DNA of 64,000 nt from SIG223 sp964442785 (GCA_964442785.1 CAYTZW010000001.1:1-64000); one strand, 5' to 3'. Shown: positions 35,015 through 44,018, numbered from the stretch's first letter. A program made the numbers and translations. The notes: generated from the sequence alone by a model not told the origin.

Positions 35015-35023
35015 TTATCCACA
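35015..35023. promoter_or_regulatory. Isolated perfect DnaA box
   Basis: TTATCCACA at 35015-35023 lies alone in the short gap between yabG and the 294-residue gene, about 9 kb left of oriC. A small dyad AGGGTAAATTACCCT follows over the yabG stop. It could be a DnaA-titration or regulatory site, or chance. Confidence 0.35.
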
Positions 35024-35031
35024 AGGGTAAA

Positions 35032-35775
35032 TTACCCTATATAAATTTTCCTTGCCACCCCTTTAGTATCAATACCTCCTAATCCTTTACCTTTACTAAC
35101 AGTATTCTCTAAAACTTTCTTAATATTCAAATATTCTAAAACGTGAGTACTAGCCGCTTGCATTGCAATATAACAAGGGTCTAAAACATTAATATTATTC
35201 TTATCAATACCACTAGAAAAATTAGCACCACTTTCTATAATACCTTCATAATAAGACTGACAAGCCCCTGCAAAAATAATCAAAGAATCCTTATTAGGTT
35301 GGTAAACCCTAGCCTTTTTAACTGCTTCAATAAAATACTTACTATTCAAATACTCTTTTATACCATTGACTTCTTTAACTTTATCGTGTCCCGTAATTAC
35401 CAAAACATCAGGATTATATTTAACTAACAAATTAGTTATATTTTTTGGTAAATCTTCTTCCTTCATAAAAATACCTACCGCTGGAATATTCTTATTTTTA
35501 TATGCCTTCAAACACCTATCTAAATATCCTTTATCGCCGTCAATATGTAAAATACTTCCTTTAACCAAATCATCATTAAGTCGAATTTGCTCCGTTAAGA
35601 CTAAATCATTATTTTCTTCTTGGTATGTTAAACTTAAATCATCTTCATAAGCATCTGCTACAAGCCTTACATATTCTCCTTTTAAAATATATAGATTATT
35701 TCTAATATCGACGATTTTAAAAACTATATCGTGATTATACTTTTTTCTAGTAACTAAATCTCCTATTCTATACAA
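35032..35775 (-). CDS. yabG: Sporulation-specific peptidase YabG
   Basis: This 247-residue U57-family peptidase processes spore coat proteins. Characteristic blocks are GDLVTRKKYNHDIVFKI at the start, HIDGD-GYLDRCLKAYK, DVLVITGHDK, and the conserved FAGACQSYYE then SGANFSSG and NVLDPCYI, which include candidate catalytic Cys/His residues. The start is TTG 35775, 9 bases after AGGAGG. That ribosome site lies in a hairpin followed by T7. In Bacillus yabG follows ksgA; here the collagen-like lipoprotein gene lies between. Confidence 0.9.
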   Translation of the reverse strand: MYRIGDLVTRKKYNHDIVFKIVDIRNNLYILKGEYVRLVADAYEDDLSLTYQEENNDLVLTEQIRLNDDLVKGSILHIDGDKGYLDRCLKAYKNKNIPAVGIFMKEEDLPKNITNLLVKYNPDVLVITGHDKVKEVNGIKEYLNSKYFIEAVKKARVYQPNKDSLIIFAGACQSYYEGIIESGANFSSGIDKNNINVLDPCYIAMQAASTHVLEYLNIKKVLENTVSKGKGLGGIDTKGVARKIYIG

Positions 35776-35810
35776 AAAAACTACCTCCTATAATAATATA
35801 GTGGTAGTTT
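35774..35810 (-). terminator. Hairpin plus T7 overlapping the yabG ribosome site and start
   Basis: On the minus strand AAACTACC and GGTAGTTT (plus-strand 35803-35810 and 35778-35785) form an 8-bp stem directly followed by seven T that run into the TTG start of yabG. The AGGAGG ribosome site spans the 3' arm. It has the form of an intrinsic terminator for the lipoprotein gene, yet carries the translation signal of the next gene. The alternatives are attenuation or RBS occlusion. Confidence 0.65.
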
Positions 35811-35848
35811 CTTTATTTGTGATTATTTTTAGTCTATAAAACCAGTAA

Positions 35849-37747
35849 TTATTCTTCAGTAGTTGTAATATCTTCAACAACAATACTAGTTAATATACGA
35901 GATGTTTCATCTAAAGTTATCGTTACTTTCTTATTATTATTTTCCTTAACATTTTCAAAAGTTTTAGTAAATACGTTTTGAGGGTCTTCTTCGTTATTCC
36001 AACCAGCAAAACTTATTTCTTCATAGTAATAATCCTCATAATAATAACTTATAGTTTCACTCATAAAATTAATATCTATATCATATCCTGATATATTTAA
36101 AGAACAATAATCACTTATTGGATATACAGTGGTATTATCATCAATACTTGGAAAATAGTATTGGATTTCTGGGTTAACTTTAGAATATTCTACGTGTCCT
36201 ACAATAGCTACAGTTTTTGGAGTTAAAATATAAGCTACTCTTGTCTTTGCATTAAATAATATAAGTTTTGTAGGACTACTATTTATGCTAAGTTCAAATA
36301 TTTTAAGTTCTTCACCTTCAACTATATATTCTTTTGAAACATCTTGTAATGCACCATTTTCTCCAATAACTACTTTATATTCTCCATATCCGTCTTTGAT
36401 GATAACTGCTTTCGTTTCTTCATCATCTACTGTGATATCATACTCACCCTCGAATTTGTATTCAACATTATTGAAAGAACAAGATTTATTATATACATCT
36501 AGATAGATTTCGTATTTTGCAATTTCATTTTCAACAATAATTTCCATATAAGCAAAATCAGAATCCATATAAAAATCTTCTAATTCATAATCTCCCACAT
36601 AAGTTTGGTCTTCATATCTGAACATTATTTTTTTATCAGAAACAGTTACAATACTATTATCGTAATCATTTTTATATATTCCATATACTAAAGAACTATA
36701 TTCTTCTTCAATATGAGGAATTTCGGTAATTTTAATTGCACTTTTTGCATTATAAGTAAATTCTTCTCCAACTTGGAAATAAGAATAAACATCATAACCT
36801 TCTCCTTTTATATGAACTTTTAATAATCCGTCAACAATTACATAAGAAGAAAAATCTGTTAAATCCTCTTTACTCTCTGAATATAAATTTACAGCTTCAA
36901 GATTTTGATTTACAGTTCCTATTATACGACCACTAGTTCCTTCAAATTCAATAACTTGATTAACAACATAATTATTTGCTTCTTCTGTTAAAATGATTTC
37001 TTCAAATTCATCTGAATTAGTAAAATCTAAAGTTAAATTTTTTCCGTCTATTGCAACAACTCTAGCACCCATATCTTTTAAAGATGCACCATTGTCAATT
37101 TTGGAATTGTATTGAATTGTTAAACTATCAATTTCTTTATCTTCATTAAAAGTAATTTCTGTATATTCTGTATAATCTTTTCCTTGAACAATCGAAACAT
37201 ACAATCCTGCTTCTAACTCTAAATCTTTTTTATCTTCATCGATAGAGAATTGTAATACCCAACCTTCTGAAGTCTTTTTATAAATATCCTTGTTAAGAGT
37301 ATCTAAATAAAAATCATTAACATTTCCTAAATCTTTACTAGGTTTTTCTTTTCCACTTAACCAAGTAGCACCTGCTTCTCCAGTGTCTCCTTTATCTCCT
37401 TTTGGTCCTTGTGATCCTGTTTCACCAGCATCACCTTTTTCGCCTTGTGCACCAGTATCTCCTTTATCTCCTTTTGGTCCTTGTGGTCCTGTTTCACCAG
37501 TATCACCTTTTTCACCTTGTGCTCCAGTGTCTCCTTTTTCTCCTTTATCTCCTTTTTCACCTTTAATAGAAGCAAGCCATTCTTCATAGGTTAAATCGGT
37601 TATTCCTGAATCAACAGCCATTAAATAAATTTGATATGTTTCACTATTATCAGGTACTTTTGTTTTATCTTTACCACAAGCTGTTGTAACACCGACAGAA
37701 CATACTAGTAATAAAGATGCTAAAACTTTTTTTAATTTATTGTTCAT
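35849..37747 (-). CDS. Collagen-like repeat lipoprotein
   Basis: This 632-residue protein has a lipoprotein signal peptide with lipobox TTAC (Cys24) and a short linker with the EEWLASIKG motif that often precedes bacterial collagen-like stretches. Twenty-two uninterrupted Gly-X-Y triplets follow (about residues 63-128, rich in GEK, GDK and GDT). After them comes a large beta-rich region of about 500 residues without a recognised domain, strongly acidic and Tyr-rich. It should be anchored on the outer face of the membrane. The Gly-X-Y DNA has a 72-bp internal repeat. Function is unknown; surface adhesion or a structural role is plausible. Confidence 0.85.
   Translation of the reverse strand: MNNKLKKVLASLLLVCSVGVTTACGKDKTKVPDNSETYQIYLMAVDSGITDLTYEEWLASIKGEKGDKGEKGDTGAQGEKGDTGETGPQGPKGDKGDTGAQGEKGDAGETGSQGPKGDKGDTGEAGATWLSGKEKPSKDLGNVNDFYLDTLNKDIYKKTSEGWVLQFSIDEDKKDLELEAGLYVSIVQGKDYTEYTEITFNEDKEIDSLTIQYNSKIDNGASLKDMGARVVAIDGKNLTLDFTNSDEFEEIILTEEANNYVVNQVIEFEGTSGRIIGTVNQNLEAVNLYSESKEDLTDFSSYVIVDGLLKVHIKGEGYDVYSYFQVGEEFTYNAKSAIKITEIPHIEEEYSSLVYGIYKNDYDNSIVTVSDKKIMFRYEDQTYVGDYELEDFYMDSDFAYMEIIVENEIAKYEIYLDVYNKSCSFNNVEYKFEGEYDITVDDEETKAVIIKDGYGEYKVVIGENGALQDVSKEYIVEGEELKIFELSINSSPTKLILFNAKTRVAYILTPKTVAIVGHVEYSKVNPEIQYYFPSIDDNTTVYPISDYCSLNISGYDIDINFMSETISYYYEDYYYEEISFAGWNNEEDPQNVFTKTFENVKENNNKKVTITLDETSRILTSIVVEDITTTEE
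37389..37532. repeat. Two 72-bp tandem units within the Gly-X-Y coding region
   Basis: Units 37389-37460 and 37461-37532 differ at only a few bases and each encode eight Gly-X-Y triplets. Such units can change copy number by slippage while keeping the reading frame. Confidence 0.85.
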
Positions 37748-37885
37748 TTTCCGTCCTCCATTTGACTATTATTATACAAAACCATTGTATAAATGTAAAT
37801 ATTTTAGGTTATTATAAATATAGCCTATATGATAAATAATATGTTATTTTGTTTTAATTAATGTTTAATTTATTTTAATCAAAAT

Positions 37886-37920
37886 AATAAAAAATATAGA
37901 CTTTTTTTGCCTATATTTAA
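37886..37920 (-). terminator. Terminator of the tatD-rnmV-ksgA run
   Basis: AAATATAG (37892-37899) pairs with CTATATTT (37911-37918). T-rich sequence follows on the minus strand, just after the ksgA stop. Confidence 0.8.
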
Positions 37921-37930
37921 TTTTTACTAT

Positions 37931-38770
37931 TTATCCTAATTTGTTGGAAATTTCTATAAAGTCTTTTAGTTCTAATTCTTCTGCTCGAACATTCTCATTT
38001 AATTTCATTTCTTCTAAGATTTTTTTCACTTTTTCTTTATCATATTTTTCTAAATTGTTGACTATTTTTTTTCTTCTCATTGCAAAAGATGTTCTTAATA
38101 TATCTAAAAATAATTCTTCATTTTTTAGATTTTCGTTTTTCTTATTCAAATTAAAATTTACGACACAGGAATCTACATTTGGTCTTGGTGTAAAGATGTT
38201 TTTAGAAACGTGTAAAGCGATATGGCAATCACTGTAATAAGAAGATAAAATAGAAAGATTATTGTATTCTTTACCACCTTTTTTAGCACATATTCTTATA
38301 GCTACTTCTTTTTGCATCATTGCGGTTATGGATTTTATTTTCGTGCTTTCTTGGAATATTTTTATTAAAATCGGTGTTGTTATGTAATAAGGAAGATTAG
38401 ATACTATTACTACTTTTTCATAATCTTGGAAATATTCTTCTATCACTTTATCTATATCTATTTTTAAAAAGTCTTGATTTATAACTGTTAAATTATCAAA
38501 TTCTTTTAATTCATTATTTAATAAATCAATTAACTTCTTATCTATTTCAAAAGCTACTACTTTCCCTGCTTTTAAAAGTAGTCCTTCTGTTAAAGCTCCA
38601 ATTCCTGGACCTATTTCAATTACTCCTGTATTTTTATCTATATTTGCTGCTTCTACTATTTTATCTATTATTTTGTATTCGATGATAAAATTTTGCCCAA
38701 AAGACTTATTAGCAGATATTCCATAATCTTTTAATATTTGAAAAGTTCTTGAATAAGTTGCAATTCTCAT
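37931..38770 (-). CDS. ksgA: 16S rRNA dimethyladenosine transferase
   Basis: The product has 279 residues from ATG 38770, which has AAGGAAG at 6 bases; ATG 38776 is too close to that site. SAM motif I is EIGPGIGALTEGLL, the catalytic NLPYYITTPI motif follows, and a C-terminal helical domain ends the protein. It dimethylates A1518/A1519 of 16S rRNA. It overlaps the rnmV stop region. Confidence 0.97.
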   Translation of the reverse strand: MRIATYSRTFQILKDYGISANKSFGQNFIIEYKIIDKIVEAANIDKNTGVIEIGPGIGALTEGLLLKAGKVVAFEIDKKLIDLLNNELKEFDNLTVINQDFLKIDIDKVIEEYFQDYEKVVIVSNLPYYITTPILIKIFQESTKIKSITAMMQKEVAIRICAKKGGKEYNNLSILSSYYSDCHIALHVSKNIFTPRPNVDSCVVNFNLNKKNENLKNEELFLDILRTSFAMRRKKIVNNLEKYDKEKVKKILEEMKLNENVRAEELELKDFIEISNKLG

Positions 38771-38772
38771 TT

Positions 38773-39297
38773 TCATCTTCCTTTCTGAATATCTTCTTTT
38801 GTTAATCCTAACATATTAAATTTCTTTAATAAACTTTTTCCATTTGATTTATCAATATGTAAGTTTTTACAGATTTCTTCCCTTTTTTTAGCGGAATCTT
38901 TATTTCCTATTAGTCCTAATTCTAACATATCTTCAAGAGTAAAAGTTTGTTGATTTTCTTGATAAGTTACTACATTTTCTAAAGCCTTTAAAATATCTTC
39001 TTTTTTAGTTTCGGCAATACCAACTTTTTTACCTTTTATCGCTTTTTCTTTTTCAATATAACAATGTTTACAATTCTTTATTCTATTTTGAATAATTTGT
39101 CTTATTCTTTTTCCTGGAAAATCAGGGTCAGTCATAATAATTATTTCTCTAGTTTTCGCTAGTTCTTCAATAAATAAAAGTGTTTCTTCACTTATTTCAG
39201 AACCATTAGTGATAATAATGTCTGCTTCTAAAAAACTTTGTAGAAAACTTCTATCAGATTCTCCTTCTACGATTATTACTTCTTTAATCTTTTTCAT
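38773..39297 (-). CDS. rnmV: Ribonuclease M5
   Basis: The product has 174 residues from ATG 39297 (MKKIKEVIIVEGESDRSFL). The longer frame reaches back inside tatD with no better start. The TOPRIM domain is typical: VEGESD, IIMTDPDFPGKRIR, and KKVGIAETKKEDI. It matures 5S rRNA. The start overlaps tatD by 14 bases and the stop TGA overlaps the ksgA start region, a tightly coupled tatD-rnmV-ksgA unit as in Bacillus. Confidence 0.95.
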   Translation of the reverse strand: MKKIKEVIIVEGESDRSFLQSFLEADIIITNGSEISEETLLFIEELAKTREIIIMTDPDFPGKRIRQIIQNRIKNCKHCYIEKEKAIKGKKVGIAETKKEDILKALENVVTYQENQQTFTLEDMLELGLIGNKDSAKKREEICKNLHIDKSNGKSLLKKFNMLGLTKEDIQKGR

Positions 39298-40063
39298 CTT
39301 TAATACCAAATAAACGTAAAGCATTTTCATACGTTTTTTCTTCTATATATTCTCTTGTTTTATTTCTCAGTAAAGCAATTTGATTAACTGTATAGACAAT
39401 TAATTTAGGCTCATTCATTTTTCCTCTTAAAGGGTGTGGAGCTAAATAAGGAACATCTGTTTCCACTAACAATTTATCAATATCAACACATTTAGCAACT
39501 TCGTGAACTTTTTTAGCATTCAAAAAAGTAACAGGACCCCCTAAAGAAATATACATTCCTAAATTAGTAAAATCCTTAATCATTTCTTTTGGTCCGCTAT
39601 AGCAATGCATAACTCCTTTAGTTAAAAATTCTTTGTTTTCTTGTAAAATATTTAAAGTATCTTCTAAAGCATCACGAACGTGTAAAGAAATAGGTAATTT
39701 ATATTTATAAGCTAATTTTATAAATTTAACAAAATATTCTTTTTGAACTTTTTTTTCAACATTATCCCAATGGTAATCTAAACCTATTTCTCCAATAGCC
39801 ACTACTTTCTTATTTACTATTAGTTTTTCAATTTCAGAAATATAATCAATGCTTAAATCTTTAAACTCGGTAGGGTGAACACCAACCGCAACATAAACAT
39901 TATGATATTTGTTAGCAATTTCTACCGCTAACTTACTACTTTCAATATCATATCCAACGCATAAAAAACTTTTTACTCCTGCTTGTATTGCTTCTTCTAA
40001 ATATTTTTCTAATTGAGAATAAATATTTTTATCATTTAAATGTATATGTGTATCAAATATCAT
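39284..40063 (-). CDS. tatD: TatD-family metal-dependent DNase
   Basis: This 259-residue TIM-barrel hydrolase has FDTHIHLND at the N-terminus, GEIGLDYHWD, SLHVRDA, HCYSGPKEM and the C-terminal LLVETDVPYLAPHPLRGK. Homologues show 3'-5' DNase activity and quality-control roles. It lies 2 bases after mnmE. Confidence 0.95.
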   Translation of the reverse strand: MIFDTHIHLNDKNIYSQLEKYLEEAIQAGVKSFLCVGYDIESSKLAVEIANKYHNVYVAVGVHPTEFKDLSIDYISEIEKLIVNKKVVAIGEIGLDYHWDNVEKKVQKEYFVKFIKLAYKYKLPISLHVRDALEDTLNILQENKEFLTKGVMHCYSGPKEMIKDFTNLGMYISLGGPVTFLNAKKVHEVAKCVDIDKLLVETDVPYLAPHPLRGKMNEPKLIVYTVNQIALLRNKTREYIEEKTYENALRLFGIKDEKD

Positions 40064-40065
40064 AT

Positions 40066-41409
40066 CTATTTACCCAAACAAAACTTAGAAAAAATTGTAT
40101 CAATAATTTCATCTTGTTTTCTCTTTCCTAGAATATCTAACAACGCATAATAACAATCTTGTAAATCTACTGCTACTAAATCAACACTTAAACCTGCTTC
40201 ATTAGCATTTATGGCATTTTCTAAACATTTCAAAGCTTGTTTTAAAAGTCCTATTTGTCTTACATTAGATAACATTGGCTTATTTTCATAATCCTTTGAA
40301 TTAATACCAATAACATTAATTAATTCTTCTTTTAAAGTATTGATATTGTCATCTTTAGCAGAAATTTCAATTCCTTCTAATTTCGTTTTTTTGTAACCTT
40401 TATCTATTTTATTTAAAACTATTATTCTCTTTTTATTTTTTGTTAATTCTAACATTTGTTTATCTTCTTCATCTTCCTCTTGTGAACTATCAAAAACTAA
40501 CAAAACAACATCGGCTTTTTTTATTGCTTCTTTCGATTTACTAACTCCTATTTTTTCTACGACATCAGTGGCTTCTCTTATTCCAGCAGTATCATAAAAA
40601 TGTAAAGTTAAACCATTTAAATTCATTTTTCCTTCGACAACATCTCTTGTCGTACCTGCAATATCCGTTACAATCGCTTTATCTTCTCCTAATAAAACAT
40701 TTAACAAACTAGATTTACCAACATTGGGTTTGCCCACAATCGCAACTTTAACTCCTTCAGTGATTATTTTTCCCATATATCCGTCATTAAGAGTTTTTAC
40801 AATTTTATTTTTCAATGAATTTAATAATTCTTTTAAACTTAATTGAGTGATTAAACTAGCTTCATCATACTCAGGATAATCGATGTTAACTTCTATTAAA
40901 GACCTAATATCTAAAATATCATCTACTAATTCATTTATAACATTAGAGGTATTTCCTTTTAAAGAATTAATAGCGACTGAAACATTACTTTCACTTGTAG
41001 CCATTATCATATCGTGAATGGCTTCGGCTTGAATTAAATCTAATTTTCCATTTAAGTAAGCCCTTTTGGTGTATTCTCCTTTTTCTGCCATTCTTGCACC
41101 ATTTTTTATTAATTCCTTTAAAATATTGTTAACAATAAACATACCACCGTGGCAATTTATTTCTACTAAATTTTCACCAGTATAACTTCTTGGTGCACGA
41201 TAAATTCCCACCATTACTTCATCGATAATAGTGCCATTATCATTATCTTTTATAAAACCATAAACCATCGAATGACCGACAACATTTTTTAAATCTTTAG
41301 AAAAAATCTTTTCGACTAAATCAATAGCGTATTCTCCACTTACTCTTATAATCGCTAAAGCAGCATTCATTGGAGGAGTTGCCAAAGCAACAATAACATC
41401 ATTTTCCAT
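40066..41409 (-). CDS. mnmE: tRNA-modification GTPase MnmE
   Basis: This 447-residue protein has an N-terminal folate-binding domain (ALATPP--AALAIIRVSG). A G domain is inserted in the helical domain: GKPNVGKSSLLNVLLGE, DTAGIREATD, NKID. The C-terminal Cys motif is FCLGK. With MnmG it makes cmnm5 on wobble uridines. Its usual partner gene mnmG is not adjacent here. Confidence 0.97.
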   Translation of the reverse strand: MENDVIVALATPPMNAALAIIRVSGEYAIDLVEKIFSKDLKNVVGHSMVYGFIKDNDNGTIIDEVMVGIYRAPRSYTGENLVEINCHGGMFIVNNILKELIKNGARMAEKGEYTKRAYLNGKLDLIQAEAIHDMIMATSESNVSVAINSLKGNTSNVINELVDDILDIRSLIEVNIDYPEYDEASLITQLSLKELLNSLKNKIVKTLNDGYMGKIITEGVKVAIVGKPNVGKSSLLNVLLGEDKAIVTDIAGTTRDVVEGKMNLNGLTLHFYDTAGIREATDVVEKIGVSKSKEAIKKADVVLLVFDSSQEEDEEDKQMLELTKNKKRIIVLNKIDKGYKKTKLEGIEISAKDDNINTLKEELINVIGINSKDYENKPMLSNVRQIGLLKQALKCLENAINANEAGLSVDLVAVDLQDCYYALLDILGKRKQDEIIDTIFSKFCLGK

Positions 41410-41419
41410 TTTTACACTC

Positions 41420-41953
41420 CTATATATTTTTACTTATTTCGTTATTTTTTTGGAAAAAACAATCATCACATTCTTCAAATTTTTCCATATTTTTTTTAAT
41501 GACTTTCTTATATAAAATAACATCATTTTTATCAATAAAACTTACTTCATTTAAAGAAGAAAAATTTAACTTCAAACTTTTATCAATCGGCTTATCCATT
41601 TTGATAAAAGAATAGCCTTTATGCTTATAAAACTTACTAGCTTTATTATTTTTAGGTTCAAAAATACCATAGACATTTTTATTTCCGTCTTTAACAATTA
41701 TTTCTTCAAATAAATCTAAAAGTTTACTACCTATTTTTTTACTTTGGTATTCTTCTTTAATCTCTATATTTCTTAAATAAATCAAATTATTCTTCAACTT
41801 TTCATAATATAAATGACCAATATTTTCTTCTTTGTCATTAATAACTTCGATTTTATTATCATTAATTAAACAATAAATATTCTTATTTTTGTCATCATAA
41901 AATAAAGCTACTTTATCACAATTATATTTTTCTTTAATATCTTTCAAAATCAT
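41420..41953 (-). CDS. GNAT-family acetyltransferase with C-terminal Cys pair
   Basis: The protein has 177 residues. The acetyltransferase core spans about 40-125: strand NLIYLRNIEIKEEYQSKKIGSKLLDLFEEI (acetyl-CoA loop SKKIGSK), then VYGIFEPKNNKASKFYKHKGY. An extra C-terminal tail of about 50 residues ends in ECDDCFFQ, a Cys pair not expected in the family. Substrate unknown. It lies between jag and mnmE, 10 bases before the mnmE start. Its ribosome site AGAGGTG sits in a terminator-like hairpin. Confidence 0.82.
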   Translation of the reverse strand: MILKDIKEKYNCDKVALFYDDKNKNIYCLINDNKIEVINDKEENIGHLYYEKLKNNLIYLRNIEIKEEYQSKKIGSKLLDLFEEIIVKDGNKNVYGIFEPKNNKASKFYKHKGYSFIKMDKPIDKSLKLNFSSLNEVSFIDKNDVILYKKVIKKNMEKFEECDDCFFQKNNEISKNI

Positions 41954-41996
41954 AAAAAAGCACCTCTTTTGTAATATTTTAACAATAAGAAGTGCT
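41954..41996 (-). terminator. Terminator-like hairpin containing the acetyltransferase ribosome site
   Basis: On the minus strand AGCACTTCTT and AAGAGGTGCT (plus-strand 41987-41996 and 41959-41968) pair with a single wobble, followed by T6 that abuts the ATG at 41953. The AGAGGTG ribosome site is in the 3' arm. It can act as the terminator of rnpA-yidC-jag and as a switch for the next gene. Confidence 0.65.
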
Positions 41997-42027
41997 ATTT
42001 TAAATATTTATTTTTCTTTTACACCAA

Positions 42028-42627
42028 TTAATCAATGTATTTGATAGTTAATTGTCTTTTTAATCCTTCTCCAATACTTTCGGTTTTAATATTTTTATAA
42101 CCACTTAAAACATTATGGATTACCCTTCTTTCATCTGCAGGCATAGGATCTAAAGTAATTGTTTGTTTTGTTTTTAGAACTTCGTGAGCATATTTCTTAG
42201 CCATACTTTCAATCTTAGCATATTTGTTATCTTTATAATCTGCAACATTTAACAAAATTCTAAAATAATTTCTAAAAGTATTATTAACGGCAACTTTCAC
42301 AAGTTCATTAAACATTTGTAAAGTTATTCCATTTTTACCAATAATCAAAGAATTATTATTAGTATTAATTTCAACATTGATGATAGGTTCTTTATATTCT
42401 ATTGTAATTTCACTTTCCAAACCAAAATCATCTAGTAAAGTCTTAATATAATTCTTGATAAAATCAAAGACATCATTTTTAGTAAAAACTTCAATCTCGA
42501 CTTTTTTAGAAAATAAACCTTTTTTTTCTTCCACTACATAATGATAAAATTCAGCTTTTTGCATATTTAATTCAACACAAGCATCATTAACTGCAGCTTC
42601 TTCTGTCTTATTTATAAACCTTTTCAT
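42028..42627 (-). CDS. jag: RNA-binding protein Jag/KhpB
   Basis: The product has 199 residues from ATG 42627, 8 bases after AAAGGTGG. The Jag N-domain (KKGLFSKKVEIEVF), the KH domain (VEINTNNNSLIIGKNGITLQMFNELV) and the R3H domain (DPMPADERRVIHNVLSGY) are all present. KhpB partners KhpA in RNA binding and cell-wall or division control. It overlaps yidC by 20 bases. Confidence 0.95.
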   Translation of the reverse strand: MKRFINKTEEAAVNDACVELNMQKAEFYHYVVEEKKGLFSKKVEIEVFTKNDVFDFIKNYIKTLLDDFGLESEITIEYKEPIINVEINTNNNSLIIGKNGITLQMFNELVKVAVNNTFRNYFRILLNVADYKDNKYAKIESMAKKYAHEVLKTKQTITLDPMPADERRVIHNVLSGYKNIKTESIGEGLKRQLTIKYID

Positions 42628-43678
42628 ATTTCTTACCACCTTTTTTATTATTTAAACTTAAATAGTGCATTACTAAAGTTTGTAGCACACTAAATACAGA
42701 ACCTAAAGTCCAATAAATTGCCATTGCAGCAGGTAAAAAGAAACCTGTCCATAAAACTAACACTAACATAAATATCATTGTACCATTCATCTTTTGAGGT
42801 TTAACAACTTTACCTTGTTTCTTAGCTTTACTATTTGCTAACCAAGTTGACAATTTCATTGATAAGAATTGACCTAGAACCATAATGATAAATAATATAA
42901 TTCCAAAGATATTTCCGTCAAAAACTTGTGTTGATAATTTTACTCCAAAAGATAAACCTAAGAAAGAACCTTCTTGTAAAATCGTAATATTTTGAACAGC
43001 ACCCCACACCGCAATAAATATAGGCATTGTAATGAATGGAGTTAATAACATTGCTAATGGATTAATATTATACTTTGAATATAAATTTTGCATTTTCAAA
43101 GCATATTTTTGTTTTTCAGCTTGAGTTGTTGCTTTAGAATAAGCTTCATTAATTTCCATTAACTCAGGTTGAATTTCTTGTAACTTTTGAGTTTGTTTGG
43201 TACTTTTCCAAGTAATTGCTAAAACTAAGAACTTAATAAGGAAAGTAACTAAAACTAAAGAGAAGAATTTAGCGGTTCCTGAACCACCAAACCAATTAAT
43301 AAATAAAATCATTAAGGCTGAAATAGGATAAACTAATAAACCTTCCATTAAACCTTTTTTCCAAGCATCTCCCCAAGTCTTCTTTTCGTATTTAACACCA
43401 GATTCAGACTCGTAATCAGAAGTAACAATACATTTTTTATCAAAATTTTTATATTCTTTATTCAATTTTGAATCTATATATTTTTGAATTTCTTCTTCAG
43501 TTGTTTTTCCTGCTTCTTGAGCTTCTTGTGTCCAAGTTGTTTCATATTGTTCTAGTAAATAAGATTTAATACTAGCCTTGTCTGCTTTACTACAAAAGTT
43601 AGATGTACAACCTGTGAAAATAAAGACACAAAATACTAAAGGTAATAATTTAATTAATAACTTTTTTTTCTTTTTCAT
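42608..43678 (-). CDS. yidC: Membrane protein insertase YidC/OxaA (SpoIIIJ type)
   Basis: This 356-residue lipoprotein insertase has a signal peptide with lipobox FTGC, an unusually long extracytoplasmic N-terminal segment (about 25-115), and then five membrane segments beginning with GLLVYPISALMILF. TTQAEKQKYALKMQNLYSKYNINPLAMLL and FITMPIFIAVW follow, typical of the family. It inserts membrane proteins with or without SecYEG. The start overlaps rnpA by 29 bases; the order rpmH-rnpA-yidC-jag is conserved. Confidence 0.97.
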   Translation of the reverse strand: MKKKKKLLIKLLPLVFCVFIFTGCTSNFCSKADKASIKSYLLEQYETTWTQEAQEAGKTTEEEIQKYIDSKLNKEYKNFDKKCIVTSDYESESGVKYEKKTWGDAWKKGLMEGLLVYPISALMILFINWFGGSGTAKFFSLVLVTFLIKFLVLAITWKSTKQTQKLQEIQPELMEINEAYSKATTQAEKQKYALKMQNLYSKYNINPLAMLLTPFITMPIFIAVWGAVQNITILQEGSFLGLSFGVKLSTQVFDGNIFGIILFIIMVLGQFLSMKLSTWLANSKAKKQGKVVKPQKMNGTMIFMLVLVLWTGFFLPAAMAIYWTLGSVFSVLQTLVMHYLSLNNKKGGKKYEKVYK

Positions 43679-44018
43679 AATTTTCCTCTATTCTTTCTTC
43701 CATTTTTTTATACAAAGTCTCTAATGATAAATAATTTCTTTGGAAATCATTATTCAAAAATTTTGACCTAGCGACAATAATTATATCATAAGAAAAATCA
43801 ATATTGCATATATTTCTTATCATTTCATTAATTTGCCTTTTCACTTTATGTCTAACTACTGAATTTCCTATTTTTTTACTAACGCTTACTCCTACTCTAA
43901 TATATTCAAAATCATTTTTTTTATAATATATTGTATAAAAATCATTAGAAACAAATTTTTTCTTATTGATTACTTTTTGGAAATCTTCATTTTTTCTTAA
44001 ACGATACTCTTTTTTCAT
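43650..44018 (-). CDS. rnpA: Ribonuclease P protein component
   Basis: This 122-residue basic protein starts with KKEYRLRKNEDFQKVINKK and has the signature VSKKIGNSVVRHKVKRQINEM. It binds RNase P RNA to process pre-tRNA 5' ends. It lies after rpmH but beyond a terminator. Confidence 0.96.
   Translation of the reverse strand: MKKEYRLRKNEDFQKVINKKKFVSNDFYTIYYKKNDFEYIRVGVSVSKKIGNSVVRHKVKRQINEMIRNICNIDFSYDIIIVARSKFLNNDFQRNYLSLETLYKKMEERIEENYEKEKKVIN

Noticed and set aside
37389..37532. CRISPR-like repeats
   Set aside because: The only regular repeats are in-frame Gly-X-Y coding units without spacers; no cas genes were seen.
37357..37589. Open frames on both strands across the Gly-X-Y repeats
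   Set aside because: The repeat structure keeps all frames open; the signal peptide and downstream domain belong to the minus-strand lipoprotein frame only.
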